DNA from: Mycobacterium sp.
GTDB lineage: Bacteria; Actinomycetota; Actinomycetes; Mycobacteriales; Mycobacteriaceae
Direction: 5' to 3'
Assembly (NCBI RefSeq): GCF_002863225.1
Contig: NZ_PKEK01000065.1
Span: forward strand, 33,517-97,516
DNA length: 64,000 nt
The position numbers and the translations under genes were made by a program. Under the pieces are notes generated by a model, which was given only the letters and a program-made list of their open reading frames with translations, ran no database searches and was not told where the DNA came from. How positions within the stretch are numbered: position 1 is the first letter of the stretch; the number at the start of each line of letters is the position of its first letter. This document shows positions 10,124-18,426 of the stretch, piece by piece.

Positions 10124-10146
10124 ATGCTATGTGCCCGCACCGACAA
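10124..10146 (-). promoter_or_regulatory. PafBC-type (RecA-NDp) DNA-damage promoter of uvrA
   Basis: On the minus strand TTGTCGGTG (10138-10146), eight bases, then TAGCAT (10124-10129). This is an exact match to the known mycobacterial LexA-independent DNA-damage motif TTGTCRGTG-N8-TANNNT, bound by PafBC. Transcription would start about 44 bases before the uvrA GTG. Confidence 0.85.
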
Positions 10147-10161
10147 GCAACCGTCGACCAG

Positions 10162-10167
10162 TACCGT
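10162..10167 (+). promoter_or_regulatory. putative -10 for the MBL-fold gene
   Basis: TACCGT lies eight bases before the ATG at 10176, so transcription would begin at or just before the start codon. It is divergent from, and within about 40 bases of, the uvrA promoter. Confidence 0.35.
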
Positions 10168-10175
10168 GAACCGGT

Positions 10176-10853
10176 ATGACCGCTCTGGATGACAATTACA
10201 CCGGCCATGTCGAATCGGGTTCCGCGACCCGACGAACCTTGCCTGGCGTGTCGATCGTCAAGACCTCGGTGGGCCCCATGGACAACAACGCCTACCTGGT
10301 GACATGTTCCGCGACCGGCGAGACGCTGCTGATCGACGCCGCCAACGACGCGGAGGATCTGGTCGAGCTGGTCCGGGCGCACGCACCGAAGGTGTCGCTG
10401 ATCGTCACCAGCCATCAGCATTTCGACCACTGGCAGGCGTTGGAGGCCGTGGCCGAAGCCACCGGCGCGCCCACCGCCGCGCACGAAGTCGACGCCGAGC
10501 CGCTGCCGGTGAAACCCGACCGGCTGTTGACCGGCGGCGACACCATTGCGATCGGCGAGCTGACCTTCGACGTCATCCACCTGCGCGGGCACACTCCGGG
10601 ATCGGTGGCGCTGGCGCTCGGAGGTGAGGCCACCGGCGGAGTCACCCAGTTGTTCACCGGCGACTGCCTGTTCCCGGGCGGCGTGGGCAAGACGTGGCAG
10701 CCCGGGGATTTCGACCAGCTGATCTCCGACGTCAGCACCCGGGTGTTCGACCGGTTCGGCGACGACACGGTCGTCTATCCCGGTCACGGCGACGACACCA
10801 CGCTCGGCGCCGAACGGCCACACCTGGCCGAGTGGCGCGAACGCGGCTGGTAA
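10176..10853 (+). CDS. metallo-beta-lactamase-fold hydrolase (Rv1637c type)
   Basis: Predicted cytosolic zinc hydrolase of the glyoxalase II-like family; natural substrate unknown. The 225-residue protein carries the metal motif SHQHFDHW (HxHxDH, near residue 84), HLRGHTPGSVAL (third metal His), FTGDCLF (bridging Asp) and VVYPGHGDDTT (last metal His), so all ligands are present. It lies between uvrA and an Hsp70-like gene, as Rv1637c lies beside uvrA. The stop codon falls inside a hairpin that is part of a 51-bp tandem repeat. Confidence 0.88.
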   Translation: MTALDDNYTGHVESGSATRRTLPGVSIVKTSVGPMDNNAYLVTCSATGETLLIDAANDAEDLVELVRAHAPKVSLIVTSHQHFDHWQALEAVAEATGAPTAAHEVDAEPLPVKPDRLLTGGDTIAIGELTFDVIHLRGHTPGSVALALGGEATGGVTQLFTGDCLFPGGVGKTWQPGDFDQLISDVSTRVFDRFGDDTVVYPGHGDDTTLGAERPHLAEWRERGW

Positions 10854-10964
10854 GCCGCGCGAGCGATCCTCCAGACCGCCCAGTGGCGCGAACGCGGCTG
10901 GTGAGCCGCGCGAGCGATCCTCCAGACCACCCAGTGGCGCGAACACGGTTGGTAATCGGTAGGT
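10831..10964 (+). repeat. 51-bp tandem repeat (about 2.6 copies) with hairpins
   Basis: Units begin at 10831, 10882 and 10933 (AGTGGCGCGAAC...). The first unit is the last seven codons plus stop of the MBL-fold gene; each later unit re-creates the same terminal codons and a stop in the same frame. Copies 1 and 2 contain a perfect hairpin CGCGGCT-GGTA/GGTG-AGCCGCG (10842-10859 and 10893-10910) without a T-run; copy 3 is degenerate. It may act as a tandem terminator. Confidence 0.9.
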
Positions 10965-10994
10965 AAACAGCGTCGCGAAACACGCTGCAACGCC

Positions 10995-11000
10995 TACGCT
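10995..11000 (+). promoter_or_regulatory. putative -10 of a leaderless Hsp70-like transcript
   Basis: TACGCT, six bases before the ATG at 11007, in the typical leaderless arrangement. No strong -35. Confidence 0.4.
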
Positions 11001-11006
11001 TAGCCG

Positions 11007-12521
11007 ATGAGGCTGGGGATCGACTTCGGCACAACACACACCGTGGTAGCGATCGTCGATCGGGGCAATTATCCCGTGGTGTCCTTCGACGGAGTCGACT
11101 CGTGGCCGTCGCTGATCGCCGCCGACGATGCCGGCGAGTTGCGCTACGGGCCGGACGCCGCCGCAGTCCGCCACGACCCGGGCTGGTCGGTGCTGCGGTC
11201 GTTCAAACGGCTGCTCAACGATGCCGGGCCGGACACCACCGTGGAGCTGGCCGGACGATCGCACCGGCTGACCGACCTGTTCGCCGGCTTCCTCACCCGC
11301 CTGAAAAGCGACCTGCAGAGCCGGTCCAACGCGGAGTTGCCGCCCGGCGAGCCGATCGAGGCCGCAATCAGCGTGCCGGCCAACGCGTCGAGCTCGCAGC
11401 GCTTCCTGACGCTGGATGCGTTCACGCAAGCGGGTTTCGAGGTGATCGCCCTACTCAACGAGCCGTCAGCGGCGGGCTTCGAATACGCCCACCGGTACCG
11501 CGCGACGATCACCGCCAAGCGCGAATACGTGCTGATCTACGACCTCGGCGGCGGAACATTCGACGCGTCCCTGCTGAAGATGACCGGGCGGCTCAACGAG
11601 GTGGTCTTCAGTGAAGGCATTCAGCGCCTCGGTGGCGACGACTTCGACGAGGCGATCCTCAAGCTTGTCCGCGGTGGAGCCGGCTTGCGCAAGCTGCCCG
11701 CCGGCGCCCGCGCCCAGCTCCTCGAGGAATGCGCAGCCCGCAAAGAAGCGATCGGACCCAACACCCGACGGTTCCTCGTGGACCTGAGCGCCGTCGGCAA
11801 ACCGCCGTTCGCCTGCCCCGTCGACGAGGTGTACCGGGCCTGTACCCCACTGGTGGACAAGACGATTGCCGCGCTTCCTCGCGTGCTCAGCAATCGCAAC
11901 GGCGTCGACGTCGACAAATCAGAGATTGCCGGCATCTACGTGGTGGGCGGCGCCGGTAGCTTCCCGCTGATCGCCAGATCGCTGCGCACCGCGTTCGACG
12001 ACAAGCGCGTCAAACGTTCGTTGCACCCGTTTGCCGCGACGGCGATCGGCCTGGCGGCGTTCCTGGATCGTGAAGCCGGATTCGCTCTGTCCGAACGCCT
12101 TTCGCGCCACTTCGGGGTGTTCCGCGAAGCACGCGCCGGGCAGGACGTCTACTTCGACCCGATCGTGCCGAAGGGTGCCGAACTGCCCACTGCGGGCCAG
12201 CCCCCGTTCGTGGTCACCCGCAATTACCGTGCGGCGCACAACATCGGGCGCTTTCGCTTCGTGGAATGCAGCCGATTGCGTGACGGCCGACCCGACGGTG
12301 ACGTCACCCCGTATGACCCGGTGTACTTCCCGTTCGATCCGGATCTCGACGACGACCGGGATCTGCCGCAGCGGCCGGTTCACCGCTGCGACGGTGGACC
12401 CGAGGTCGAGGAGCGGTACGTCCTCACTTCCGGCGGAGCCGTCGAGGTCACGCTCTCCACCCGTCCGGACCGGCTCAGCCGCACCTTCCGGCTGGAGCGC
12501 CGAGACCTCGCCAGCGCCTGA
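11007..12521 (+). CDS. Hsp70-family ATPase lacking a canonical substrate-binding domain
   Basis: A 504-residue actin-fold ATPase. Residues 1 to about 360 form the nucleotide-binding domain: phosphate-1 MRLGIDFGTTHTVVAIV, NEPSAAGFEYA, phosphate-2 YDLGGGTFDASLL and adenosine-site VVGGAGSFPLIA. The C-terminal ~140 residues do not resemble DnaK's beta-sandwich and lid; they are a beta-rich, Asp-rich domain without membrane segments. Cytosolic; probably a specialised chaperone-like ATPase whose client is unknown. It does not belong to a dnaK-grpE-dnaJ cluster. I do not recall it at this position in M. tuberculosis, so it is probably an insertion relative to that order. It converges on the USP gene with six bases between stops. 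Confidence 0.85.
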   Translation: MRLGIDFGTTHTVVAIVDRGNYPVVSFDGVDSWPSLIAADDAGELRYGPDAAAVRHDPGWSVLRSFKRLLNDAGPDTTVELAGRSHRLTDLFAGFLTRLKSDLQSRSNAELPPGEPIEAAISVPANASSSQRFLTLDAFTQAGFEVIALLNEPSAAGFEYAHRYRATITAKREYVLIYDLGGGTFDASLLKMTGRLNEVVFSEGIQRLGGDDFDEAILKLVRGGAGLRKLPAGARAQLLEECAARKEAIGPNTRRFLVDLSAVGKPPFACPVDEVYRACTPLVDKTIAALPRVLSNRNGVDVDKSEIAGIYVVGGAGSFPLIARSLRTAFDDKRVKRSLHPFAATAIGLAAFLDREAGFALSERLSRHFGVFREARAGQDVYFDPIVPKGAELPTAGQPPFVVTRNYRAAHNIGRFRFVECSRLRDGRPDGDVTPYDPVYFPFDPDLDDDRDLPQRPVHRCDGGPEVEERYVLTSGGAVEVTLSTRPDRLSRTFRLERRDLASA

Positions 12522-12527
12522 ACAGGG

Positions 12528-12968
12528 TTACGAGGTGTGGACGATCAGGACGTCGACCTTGGCGCGCCGCGAGACGTTGGCGGGCACGGAGCCGAGGAGT
12601 CGGCCGGCGATCGTGCTGAGCCCGACGTTGCCGACGACAAGCAGGTCTGCGCCTACTTCCTCGGCCAGACCGACCAGCGCGTCGACCGGAGCGCCGACCA
12701 CGGACCGCTCCTCGACGTTCGCGGCCCCCGCAGCTGTGGCGCGGTCTTTGGCCTCGCGGAGGATCGCGTAAATCGGGGCGCTGCCCGACACTTTGTAGCT
12801 CTCGTCCTTCAGAGCGTCCGCAGCCCGTGAGTCTTCGTTCTGGGGTAGATAGGCCGTCGCGACGACCAGCTTCGCGTCCGACCCGGCGATGCTTCCTGCC
12901 TTCTCCACCGCGCGCAGCGACGAGTCCGAGCCGTCGGTTCCTACCACCACGGTCCGATAGGCGCTCAT
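12528..12968 (-). CDS. universal stress protein, cAMP-binding Rv1636 (TB15.3) type
   Basis: Small cytosolic nucleotide-binding protein of 146 residues. The start MSAYRTVVVGTDGSDSSLRAV and the ligand motif G-x2-G-x9-G-S (GNVGLSTIAGRLLGS) are intact. Rv1636 and its M. smegmatis orthologue bind cAMP tightly and buffer it; this is known for the family, not shown here. Its neighbourhood fits, because a class III adenylate cyclase is encoded 22 kb away. A GGGAGG ribosome-binding site lies just upstream of the ATG. It is transcribed toward the Hsp70-like gene. Confidence 0.93.
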   Translation of the reverse strand: MSAYRTVVVGTDGSDSSLRAVEKAGSIAGSDAKLVVATAYLPQNEDSRAADALKDESYKVSGSAPIYAILREAKDRATAAGAANVEERSVVGAPVDALVGLAEEVGADLLVVGNVGLSTIAGRLLGSVPANVSRRAKVDVLIVHTS

Positions 12969-13266
12969 TTACCCTCCCAGGTGTCGGTTGCTACGCCAAC
13001 CAAGAACAGTAACGGTTAGCCGCATGCAGATGGTCGTATTGAAACACGCCGATTCGGTTGGCATTTCTGCGCTCCACGCATTCTGACGTATCGATCCCGG
13101 TCAGAAATTCGACGCGCCCCCGCAGCCTGTGTTCAATTCCATTGGTCGGCAAGGAGTTTCGTTATCAACCCGTCCTGCCGGTGGAGCCCCTATTTTCGGG
13201 CATTTCGACAAAAGTAGGGCGTGAGCAGGCAGTACGGGTAAGCAGGTTCACCGGCGTGGCTTTAAA
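12969..13266. other. AT-richer intergenic region between usp and the glycosyltransferase
   Basis: About 300 bases, divergently flanked and visibly less GC-rich than the surrounding genes. A short inverted repeat GGTTG...CAACC lies at about 12985-13000, in the leader of the USP gene. No CDS, tRNA or clear -35/-10 pair was recognised. Confidence 0.5.
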
Positions 13267-14832
13267 GTGACACACATCATGGTCGCCACCACAGTCCAGG
13301 AGCCGAGCACCGAGCTTGTTTCCGATGAACGGCAGCCGGGCAGGCTATTCGACCCGCTCGTCGTCGCATTGTTGGCGTCGCTTGTCGGCGTTGTCGCGGC
13401 GAGTCGCCCGTCGTTGTGGTTCGACGAGAGCGCGACGATCTCGGCCTCCGCCGGCCGTTCGCTGTCCGACCTGTGGCGGCTGCTGAGCCACATCGACGCC
13501 GTGCACGGCCTGTTCTATCTGCTGATGCACGGCTGGTTCTGCGTGTTCCCGCCGACCGAGTTCTGGTCGCGGGTGCCCAGCGCCATCGCTGTCGGCATCG
13601 CAGCCGCCGGGGTCGTGGTGTTCGGCAAGCAGTTCTTGCCGCGTACCACCGCGGTATGCGCGGGCGTGGTGTTCGCGATCCTGCCGCGGGTGACGTGGGC
13701 CGCGATCGAAGCCCGGTCGTACGCGTTGACCGCGGCCGCCGCGGTGTGGCTGACCGTTCTACTGGTCACCGCTATCCGCCGGCACCGGCCGTGGCTGTGG
13801 GTGCTGTATGCCCTCGCGCTGATGCTGTCGATCGCGCTCAACGTCTATCTGGTCCTGCTCGTTCCGGCCTATGCCGTGGTGACGCCGACGCTGCGTCGGC
13901 AAAAGTCCGTCATCGTGTGGTGGGCAGTCGCGTCTGCCGTCGCGGTGGGCGCTGTGACACCGCTGATGCTGTTCGCGCACGGTCAGAGCTTTCAGGTCGC
14001 ATGGATCCATTCGTTGACCTGGCATAGCGTGCTCGATGTCGTGCTGCACCAGTACTTCGACAACAGCGTTCCCTTCGCTGTCGCGGCTGCACTTGTTTTC
14101 GTTGTGGCACTGACGATTCGCTTCACCGGGCGCTGGCAGGCCGGCGGCGACACCCGCCGAATACTGACCGTCTGCGCGAGTTGGATAGTCGTGCCCACAG
14201 CCGTCAGCTTGGTCTATTCGGCTCTCAGTGATCCGTTCTACTACCCGCGCTATCTGTTCTTCACGACGCCGGCGCTGGCGATCGTGCTGGCGGTCTGCAT
14301 CGTGGCGATCGCGCGCCGGCCGCGCTGGATCGCCCTGATGCTTGTGGCGCTGACCGTCGCGGCGTTTCCGAATTACCTGCTCTCGCAGCGCCAGCGATAC
14401 GCCAAAGAGGGTTGGGATTACAGCGACGTCGCCGACGCCATCAAGGCGCACGCGGCGCCGGGCGACTGTCTGCTCGTCGACAACACGGTGGGATGGCTGC
14501 CGGGCCCGGTCCGGGCGCTGTTGGCCGCCCGACCCGACGCCTTCCGGCCACTGGTCGACATCGGTCGCGGTGTGCCAGCGCCCAAGCGAGAGACGTTGTG
14601 GGACGGCCACATCGCGGTCTGGCTGATCGTCGGCCGACTGTACAAGTGCACCACGTTGTGGACGATCACCACCCACGACACCAAGCTGCCGAACCATCAG
14701 GCTGGCAAGTCGCTGCCGCCGGGCAAGATCCTGGCCCGCGCACCCGCCTACCTCGTCCCGCAGAACGTGGGATTCCACATCGTCGAGCGGTGGCAGTTCC
14801 ATCGCACGCAGGTGACCAAGTCGGTCCGCTGA
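13267..14832 (+). CDS. GT-C family polyprenyl-phosphate-dependent mannosyltransferase (Rv1635c/CapA position)
   Basis: Integral membrane glycosyltransferase of 521 residues with about ten membrane segments. The first periplasmic loop carries ASRPSLWFDESATISASAGR; the DE pair is the expected catalytic acidic motif of the GT39/ArnT-like GT-C fold, using a lipid-phosphate sugar donor. A soluble C-terminal part follows the last segment. In M. tuberculosis the gene at this place, Rv1635c, starts mannose capping of lipoarabinomannan; orthology here rests on position and topology, so the acceptor is uncertain, and rapid growers generally lack mannose caps. Start GTG 13267 or ATG 13279. Confidence 0.72.
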   Translation: MTHIMVATTVQEPSTELVSDERQPGRLFDPLVVALLASLVGVVAASRPSLWFDESATISASAGRSLSDLWRLLSHIDAVHGLFYLLMHGWFCVFPPTEFWSRVPSAIAVGIAAAGVVVFGKQFLPRTTAVCAGVVFAILPRVTWAAIEARSYALTAAAAVWLTVLLVTAIRRHRPWLWVLYALALMLSIALNVYLVLLVPAYAVVTPTLRRQKSVIVWWAVASAVAVGAVTPLMLFAHGQSFQVAWIHSLTWHSVLDVVLHQYFDNSVPFAVAAALVFVVALTIRFTGRWQAGGDTRRILTVCASWIVVPTAVSLVYSALSDPFYYPRYLFFTTPALAIVLAVCIVAIARRPRWIALMLVALTVAAFPNYLLSQRQRYAKEGWDYSDVADAIKAHAAPGDCLLVDNTVGWLPGPVRALLAARPDAFRPLVDIGRGVPAPKRETLWDGHIAVWLIVGRLYKCTTLWTITTHDTKLPNHQAGKSLPPGKILARAPAYLVPQNVGFHIVERWQFHRTQVTKSVR

Positions 14833-14839
14833 CGCGCGC

Positions 14840-16231
14840 TCACCTCAGGCCGCGAACAGCGCGGCGGGCGGCCACCGCGCCCAGCACGCCGACCACGGCG
14901 AACACCGCGAACAGGGCGCGGGCGGCGTTCACCAGGCCGCCGTGCGCACTGTTGACGACGACGCCGGCCAGCCCGGAACCGAACGCCCCGGCGATCATCT
15001 CGACCGTGTTGATCGCCGCGCCGGCGGCGGCGCCCTCCTGCTCGTCGACGCACTGCATCGCCCACGCCGACAAATGCGGCCAGTCGGCGCCGAGTCCGAT
15101 TCCGGTGACTGTCAGCGCCACCGCCCAGGTGGCGACCAGGCCCCGCGACGCATTGTCGACCTGCGTGACGGCGGCCAGGGTCAGGCCGAGCGTGATCACC
15201 AGCGGCGCGGCCATCACGACACGGTTGATGGTGGTCGCGCTCTTCAGCGAGGCGCTGAGAATCTCGCTGACCGCCCAGCCGATCGCCAGTGCCGCACCCA
15301 GGAAGCCGGCCACCACGGGAGCCAGATGAGCCAACCGCTGGCCGAACAACGGAACGTACATGTCGACCATCGCCGAAATCATCAGCACCGACAGCGCCAG
15401 GTAGATCCACTTCAGTGGCCCGGGCCCGAACATGCTCGGCGGCAGCACTTTTACCGCTGAGCGGCGGTCCACGAAGATGAAAGTGACGATCAACAGCACA
15501 CTGACCACCAGCAACGCGGCGGTCAGGGTGAGGCCGGTCGGCACCTGAGCGATGCTGACCACCAGCGCCGCGGCGCTCAGCAGCAACACCGACCAGACCG
15601 GCACTCGCAGAGCGGTCCGGGGCTGGTCGGGATCGGCGCGGTCGGCCCGGAGCGCCAGCGGGACGAGCAAGCCCATCGACAGCGACAGCAGTGCCATGAC
15701 GCCGAATGCCCAACGCCACAAACCGAATTGGGCGAACAGTCCACCGGCAGCCGGCCCCGCAACGGTGGCCACGCCCCACATCGCCGACACCAGTGCCGAC
15801 GCTCGGGTCCACAACGCCCGCGGCAGGGTGGTCGTGATCAATGCGTAGCCCAACCCGGCCAGCAATCCTCCGGCCGCGCCCTGGAGCGTGCGTCCGAGGA
15901 GCAGCACAGCCATGTCCGGCGCGGCCGTGCACACCACGCTGCCGAGGCCGAAGACGGTCAGCCCCAAGAGAAATGACCGTCGAGCTCCGACGCGCAGCAG
16001 CGTCGCGTTGACCGTCGCCGCCGCCACCACCGATCCCAGCAGGTACAGCGTCGTCACCCACGCGTAGAGGCGCTGGCCACCGATCTCGGCGATCGCGCTC
16101 GGCAGCAAACTGACCGTCAGGAATTCGTTGGTCGCGTACAGCGCCACCCCGCCGGCCAGAAGGGTCGAGGTGCCGAGGAACTCAGGACCCAGCAGCGACC
16201 GCCAGCCGGCGTCGGCCCGCGTGTCGCTCAC
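14840..16231 (-). CDS. MFS drug/metabolite exporter (Rv1634 type)
   Basis: Inner-membrane major facilitator of 463 residues with 12-14 hydrophobic segments. Typical elements are LYLLGSVVAAATVNATLLRVGARR (loop 2-3 region), GRTLQGAAGGLLAGLGYALI and WGVATVAGPAAGG, the motif C-like signature of proton-driven exporters. Substrate unknown; Rv1634 at this position has been linked to fluoroquinolone efflux. Its ATG overlaps the uvrB stop (ATGA, 16228-16231), so it is translated from the uvrB transcript and would be induced with it by DNA damage. It converges on the glycosyltransferase gene. Confidence 0.88.
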   Translation of the reverse strand: MSDTRADAGWRSLLGPEFLGTSTLLAGGVALYATNEFLTVSLLPSAIAEIGGQRLYAWVTTLYLLGSVVAAATVNATLLRVGARRSFLLGLTVFGLGSVVCTAAPDMAVLLLGRTLQGAAGGLLAGLGYALITTTLPRALWTRASALVSAMWGVATVAGPAAGGLFAQFGLWRWAFGVMALLSLSMGLLVPLALRADRADPDQPRTALRVPVWSVLLLSAAALVVSIAQVPTGLTLTAALLVVSVLLIVTFIFVDRRSAVKVLPPSMFGPGPLKWIYLALSVLMISAMVDMYVPLFGQRLAHLAPVVAGFLGAALAIGWAVSEILSASLKSATTINRVVMAAPLVITLGLTLAAVTQVDNASRGLVATWAVALTVTGIGLGADWPHLSAWAMQCVDEQEGAAAGAAINTVEMIAGAFGSGLAGVVVNSAHGGLVNAARALFAVFAVVGVLGAVAARRAVRGLR

Positions 16232-18387
16232 TTGAGTCCGGCGGCGTCCATCCCCCGCAGCTCTTTCTTCAGGTCGGAGATCTCGTCGCGGAACCGGGCG
16301 GCGAGCTCGAACTGAAGGTCGCGAGCCGCGGTCATCATCTGCTCGGTGAGGTCTTTGATCAGATCGGCCAGCTCCGCCCGGGGCATGTTCGCGGTGTCGC
16401 GCCCCTCGAACACCCCGGCACTGACCGCCCGCCCCGGCTCGCCCGGCGCCCGTCGGCCACGCGACGAGTTACGGCCCGAGCCGCCGATTGCCACGCTCTC
16501 GGTGTCCTCGGCCTCGCGGTACACCTGATCGAGGATGTCGGCGATCTTCTTGCGCAGCGGCTGCGGGTCGATGCCCCTCTCCTCGTTGTAGGCGACCTGT
16601 TTGGCCCGCCGGCGCTCGGTCTCGTCGATCGCCTCTTTCATCGAATCGGTGATCTTGTCGGCGTACATGTGGACTTCACCGGACACGTTGCGGGCTGCGC
16701 GGCCGATGGTCTGGATCAGGCTGCGCGACGACCGCAGGAAGCCTTCTTTGTCGGCGTCGAGGATCGCGACCAGCGACACTTCGGGCAGGTCGAGGCCTTC
16801 ACGCAGCAGGTTGATGCCGATCAGCACGTCGTACTCGCCCAGCCGCAGCTGACGCAGCAGCTCCACCCGCCGCAGGGTGTCGACTTCGGAGTGCAGGTAG
16901 CGCACCCGAATGCCGAGTTCGAGCAGATAGTCGGTGAGGTCCTCGGCCATCTTCTTGGTCAGGGTCGTGACCAGGATTCGCTCGTCGGCCTCGGCGCGCT
17001 TGCGAATCTCGCCGATCAGGTCGTCGATCTGCCCCTTTGTGGGTTTGACCACGACTTTGGGGTCCACCAGGCCGGTCGGGCGGATCACCTGCTCGACGAA
17101 CTCGCCGGCGGCCTGGCTCAGCTCGTAGGGCCCGGGTGTCGCGGACAGGTACACCGTCTGGCCGATCCGGTCGGCGAATTCCTCCCAGGTCAACGGCCGG
17201 TTGTCGCACGCTGACGGGAGCCGGAACCCGAATTCGACCAGGTTGCGCTTGCGCGACATGTCGCCTTCGTACATGCCGCCGATCTGCGGCACGGTGACGT
17301 GCGACTCGTCGATGACCATCAAAAAGTCTTCCGGGAAGTAATCGATCAGCGTCGCCGGCGGCGAGCCGGGCCCGCGATCGTCGATGTGCCGCGAGTAGTT
17401 CTCGATGCCGGAGCAGAACCCGACCTGACGCATCATCTCGACGTCGTAGTTGGTGCGCATCCGGAGCCGCTGGGCCTCCAGCAGCTTGCCCTGTCCCTCG
17501 AGCTCGGCGAGCCGCTCTTCGAGTTCCTGCTCGATGGTCGAGATGGCGTGGGCCATCCGTTCCGGCCCGGCGACGTAGTGGGTCGCCGGGAACACCCGGA
17601 GCGAGTCGACTTGCCGCACAACGTCACCGGTGAGCGGATGCATGTAGTACAGCGCCTCGATCTCGTCACCGAAGTACTCGATGCGCAGCGCCAGCTCCTC
17701 ATACGACGGGATGATCTCGACGGTGTCGCCGCGCACCCGGAACGTGCCGCGGGTGAACGACATGTCGTTGCGGGTGTACTGCACGTCGACCAGCAGCCGC
17801 AGCAGCCCGTCCCGCGGGACCTCGCTGCCCACCTTCAGCTCAACCGATCGGTCAAGATACGACTGAGGCGTACCCAGGCCGTAGATGCAGGACACCGAAG
17901 CGACCACCACGACGTCGCGGCGCGACAGCAGCGACGACGTCGCGGAGTGCCTGAGCCGCTCGACGTCGTCGTTGATCGAGCTGTCCTTCTCGATGTAGGT
18001 GTCGGTCTGCGCGATATACGCCTCGGGCTGGTAGTAGTCGTAGTAGGAGACAAAGTACTCAACGGCGTTGTGCGGCAACATCTCCCGCAACTCGTTGGCC
18101 AACTGCGCGGCCAGCGTCTTGTTGGGCGCCATCACCAGGGTGGGCCGCTGCAACCGCTCGATCAGCCACGCCGTGGTGGCCGACTTGCCGGTACCGGTGG
18201 CGCCGAGCAGCACGACATCGCGCTCCCCTGCCTCGATACGGCGTTGCAAGTCGTCGATGGCGGCCGGCTGGTCGCCGGCGGGTTCGTAGGGGCTGACGAC
18301 CTCGAAGCGGCCGCCGGCCCGCACCATGTCTTCGACGGGGCGGTATTCGGAGTGCGCAAGCACGGGATGTTCGGTGGCAAATGCCAT
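16228..18387 (-). CDS. uvrB: excinuclease ABC subunit B
   Basis: Damage-verification helicase of nucleotide excision repair; receives the lesion from UvrA and recruits UvrC. The 719-residue product has Walker A GATGTGKSATTAW, the beta-hairpin YYDYYQPEAYI, the DEAD-like box VIDESHVT, motif VI QTIGRAARNV, and the C-terminal UVR helical domain (DLIKDLTEQMMTAARDLQFELAA). The ATG at 18385-18387 is only six bases from a -10 hexamer, so the message is probably leaderless. It is followed, with stop/start overlap, by the MFS exporter. Confidence 0.98.
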   Translation of the reverse strand: MAFATEHPVLAHSEYRPVEDMVRAGGRFEVVSPYEPAGDQPAAIDDLQRRIEAGERDVVLLGATGTGKSATTAWLIERLQRPTLVMAPNKTLAAQLANELREMLPHNAVEYFVSYYDYYQPEAYIAQTDTYIEKDSSINDDVERLRHSATSSLLSRRDVVVVASVSCIYGLGTPQSYLDRSVELKVGSEVPRDGLLRLLVDVQYTRNDMSFTRGTFRVRGDTVEIIPSYEELALRIEYFGDEIEALYYMHPLTGDVVRQVDSLRVFPATHYVAGPERMAHAISTIEQELEERLAELEGQGKLLEAQRLRMRTNYDVEMMRQVGFCSGIENYSRHIDDRGPGSPPATLIDYFPEDFLMVIDESHVTVPQIGGMYEGDMSRKRNLVEFGFRLPSACDNRPLTWEEFADRIGQTVYLSATPGPYELSQAAGEFVEQVIRPTGLVDPKVVVKPTKGQIDDLIGEIRKRAEADERILVTTLTKKMAEDLTDYLLELGIRVRYLHSEVDTLRRVELLRQLRLGEYDVLIGINLLREGLDLPEVSLVAILDADKEGFLRSSRSLIQTIGRAARNVSGEVHMYADKITDSMKEAIDETERRRAKQVAYNEERGIDPQPLRKKIADILDQVYREAEDTESVAIGGSGRNSSRGRRAPGEPGRAVSAGVFEGRDTANMPRAELADLIKDLTEQMMTAARDLQFELAARFRDEISDLKKELRGMDAAGLK

Positions 18388-18393
18388 GAGTTC

Positions 18394-18416
18394 AGATTAG
18401 TGCGCGGCACCGACAT
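18394..18416 (-). promoter_or_regulatory. PafBC-type DNA-damage promoter of uvrB (leaderless)
   Basis: Minus strand: ATGTCGGTG (18408-18416), eight bases, TAATCT (18394-18399), then six bases to the ATG. One mismatch from TTGTCRGTG-N8-TANNNT. It lies in the 39-base gap after the kinase stop and gives uvrB its own damage-inducible start. Confidence 0.78.
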
Positions 18417-18426
18417 GTGCCGCTAC

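Noticed and set aside
10074..10175. LexA/SOS box for uvrA
   Set aside because: No TCGAAC-N4-GTTCGA-like palindrome is present; the PafBC-type motif explains damage control.
10831..10964. Tandem repeats as a CRISPR array
   Set aside because: The 51-bp units are contiguous with no unique spacers, and there are no cas genes.
10074..11429. Minus-strand open frame extending uvrA upstream by about 450 codons
   Set aside because: It runs through the divergent MBL-fold gene and part of the Hsp70-like gene; UvrA homology and length end at the GTG at 10073.
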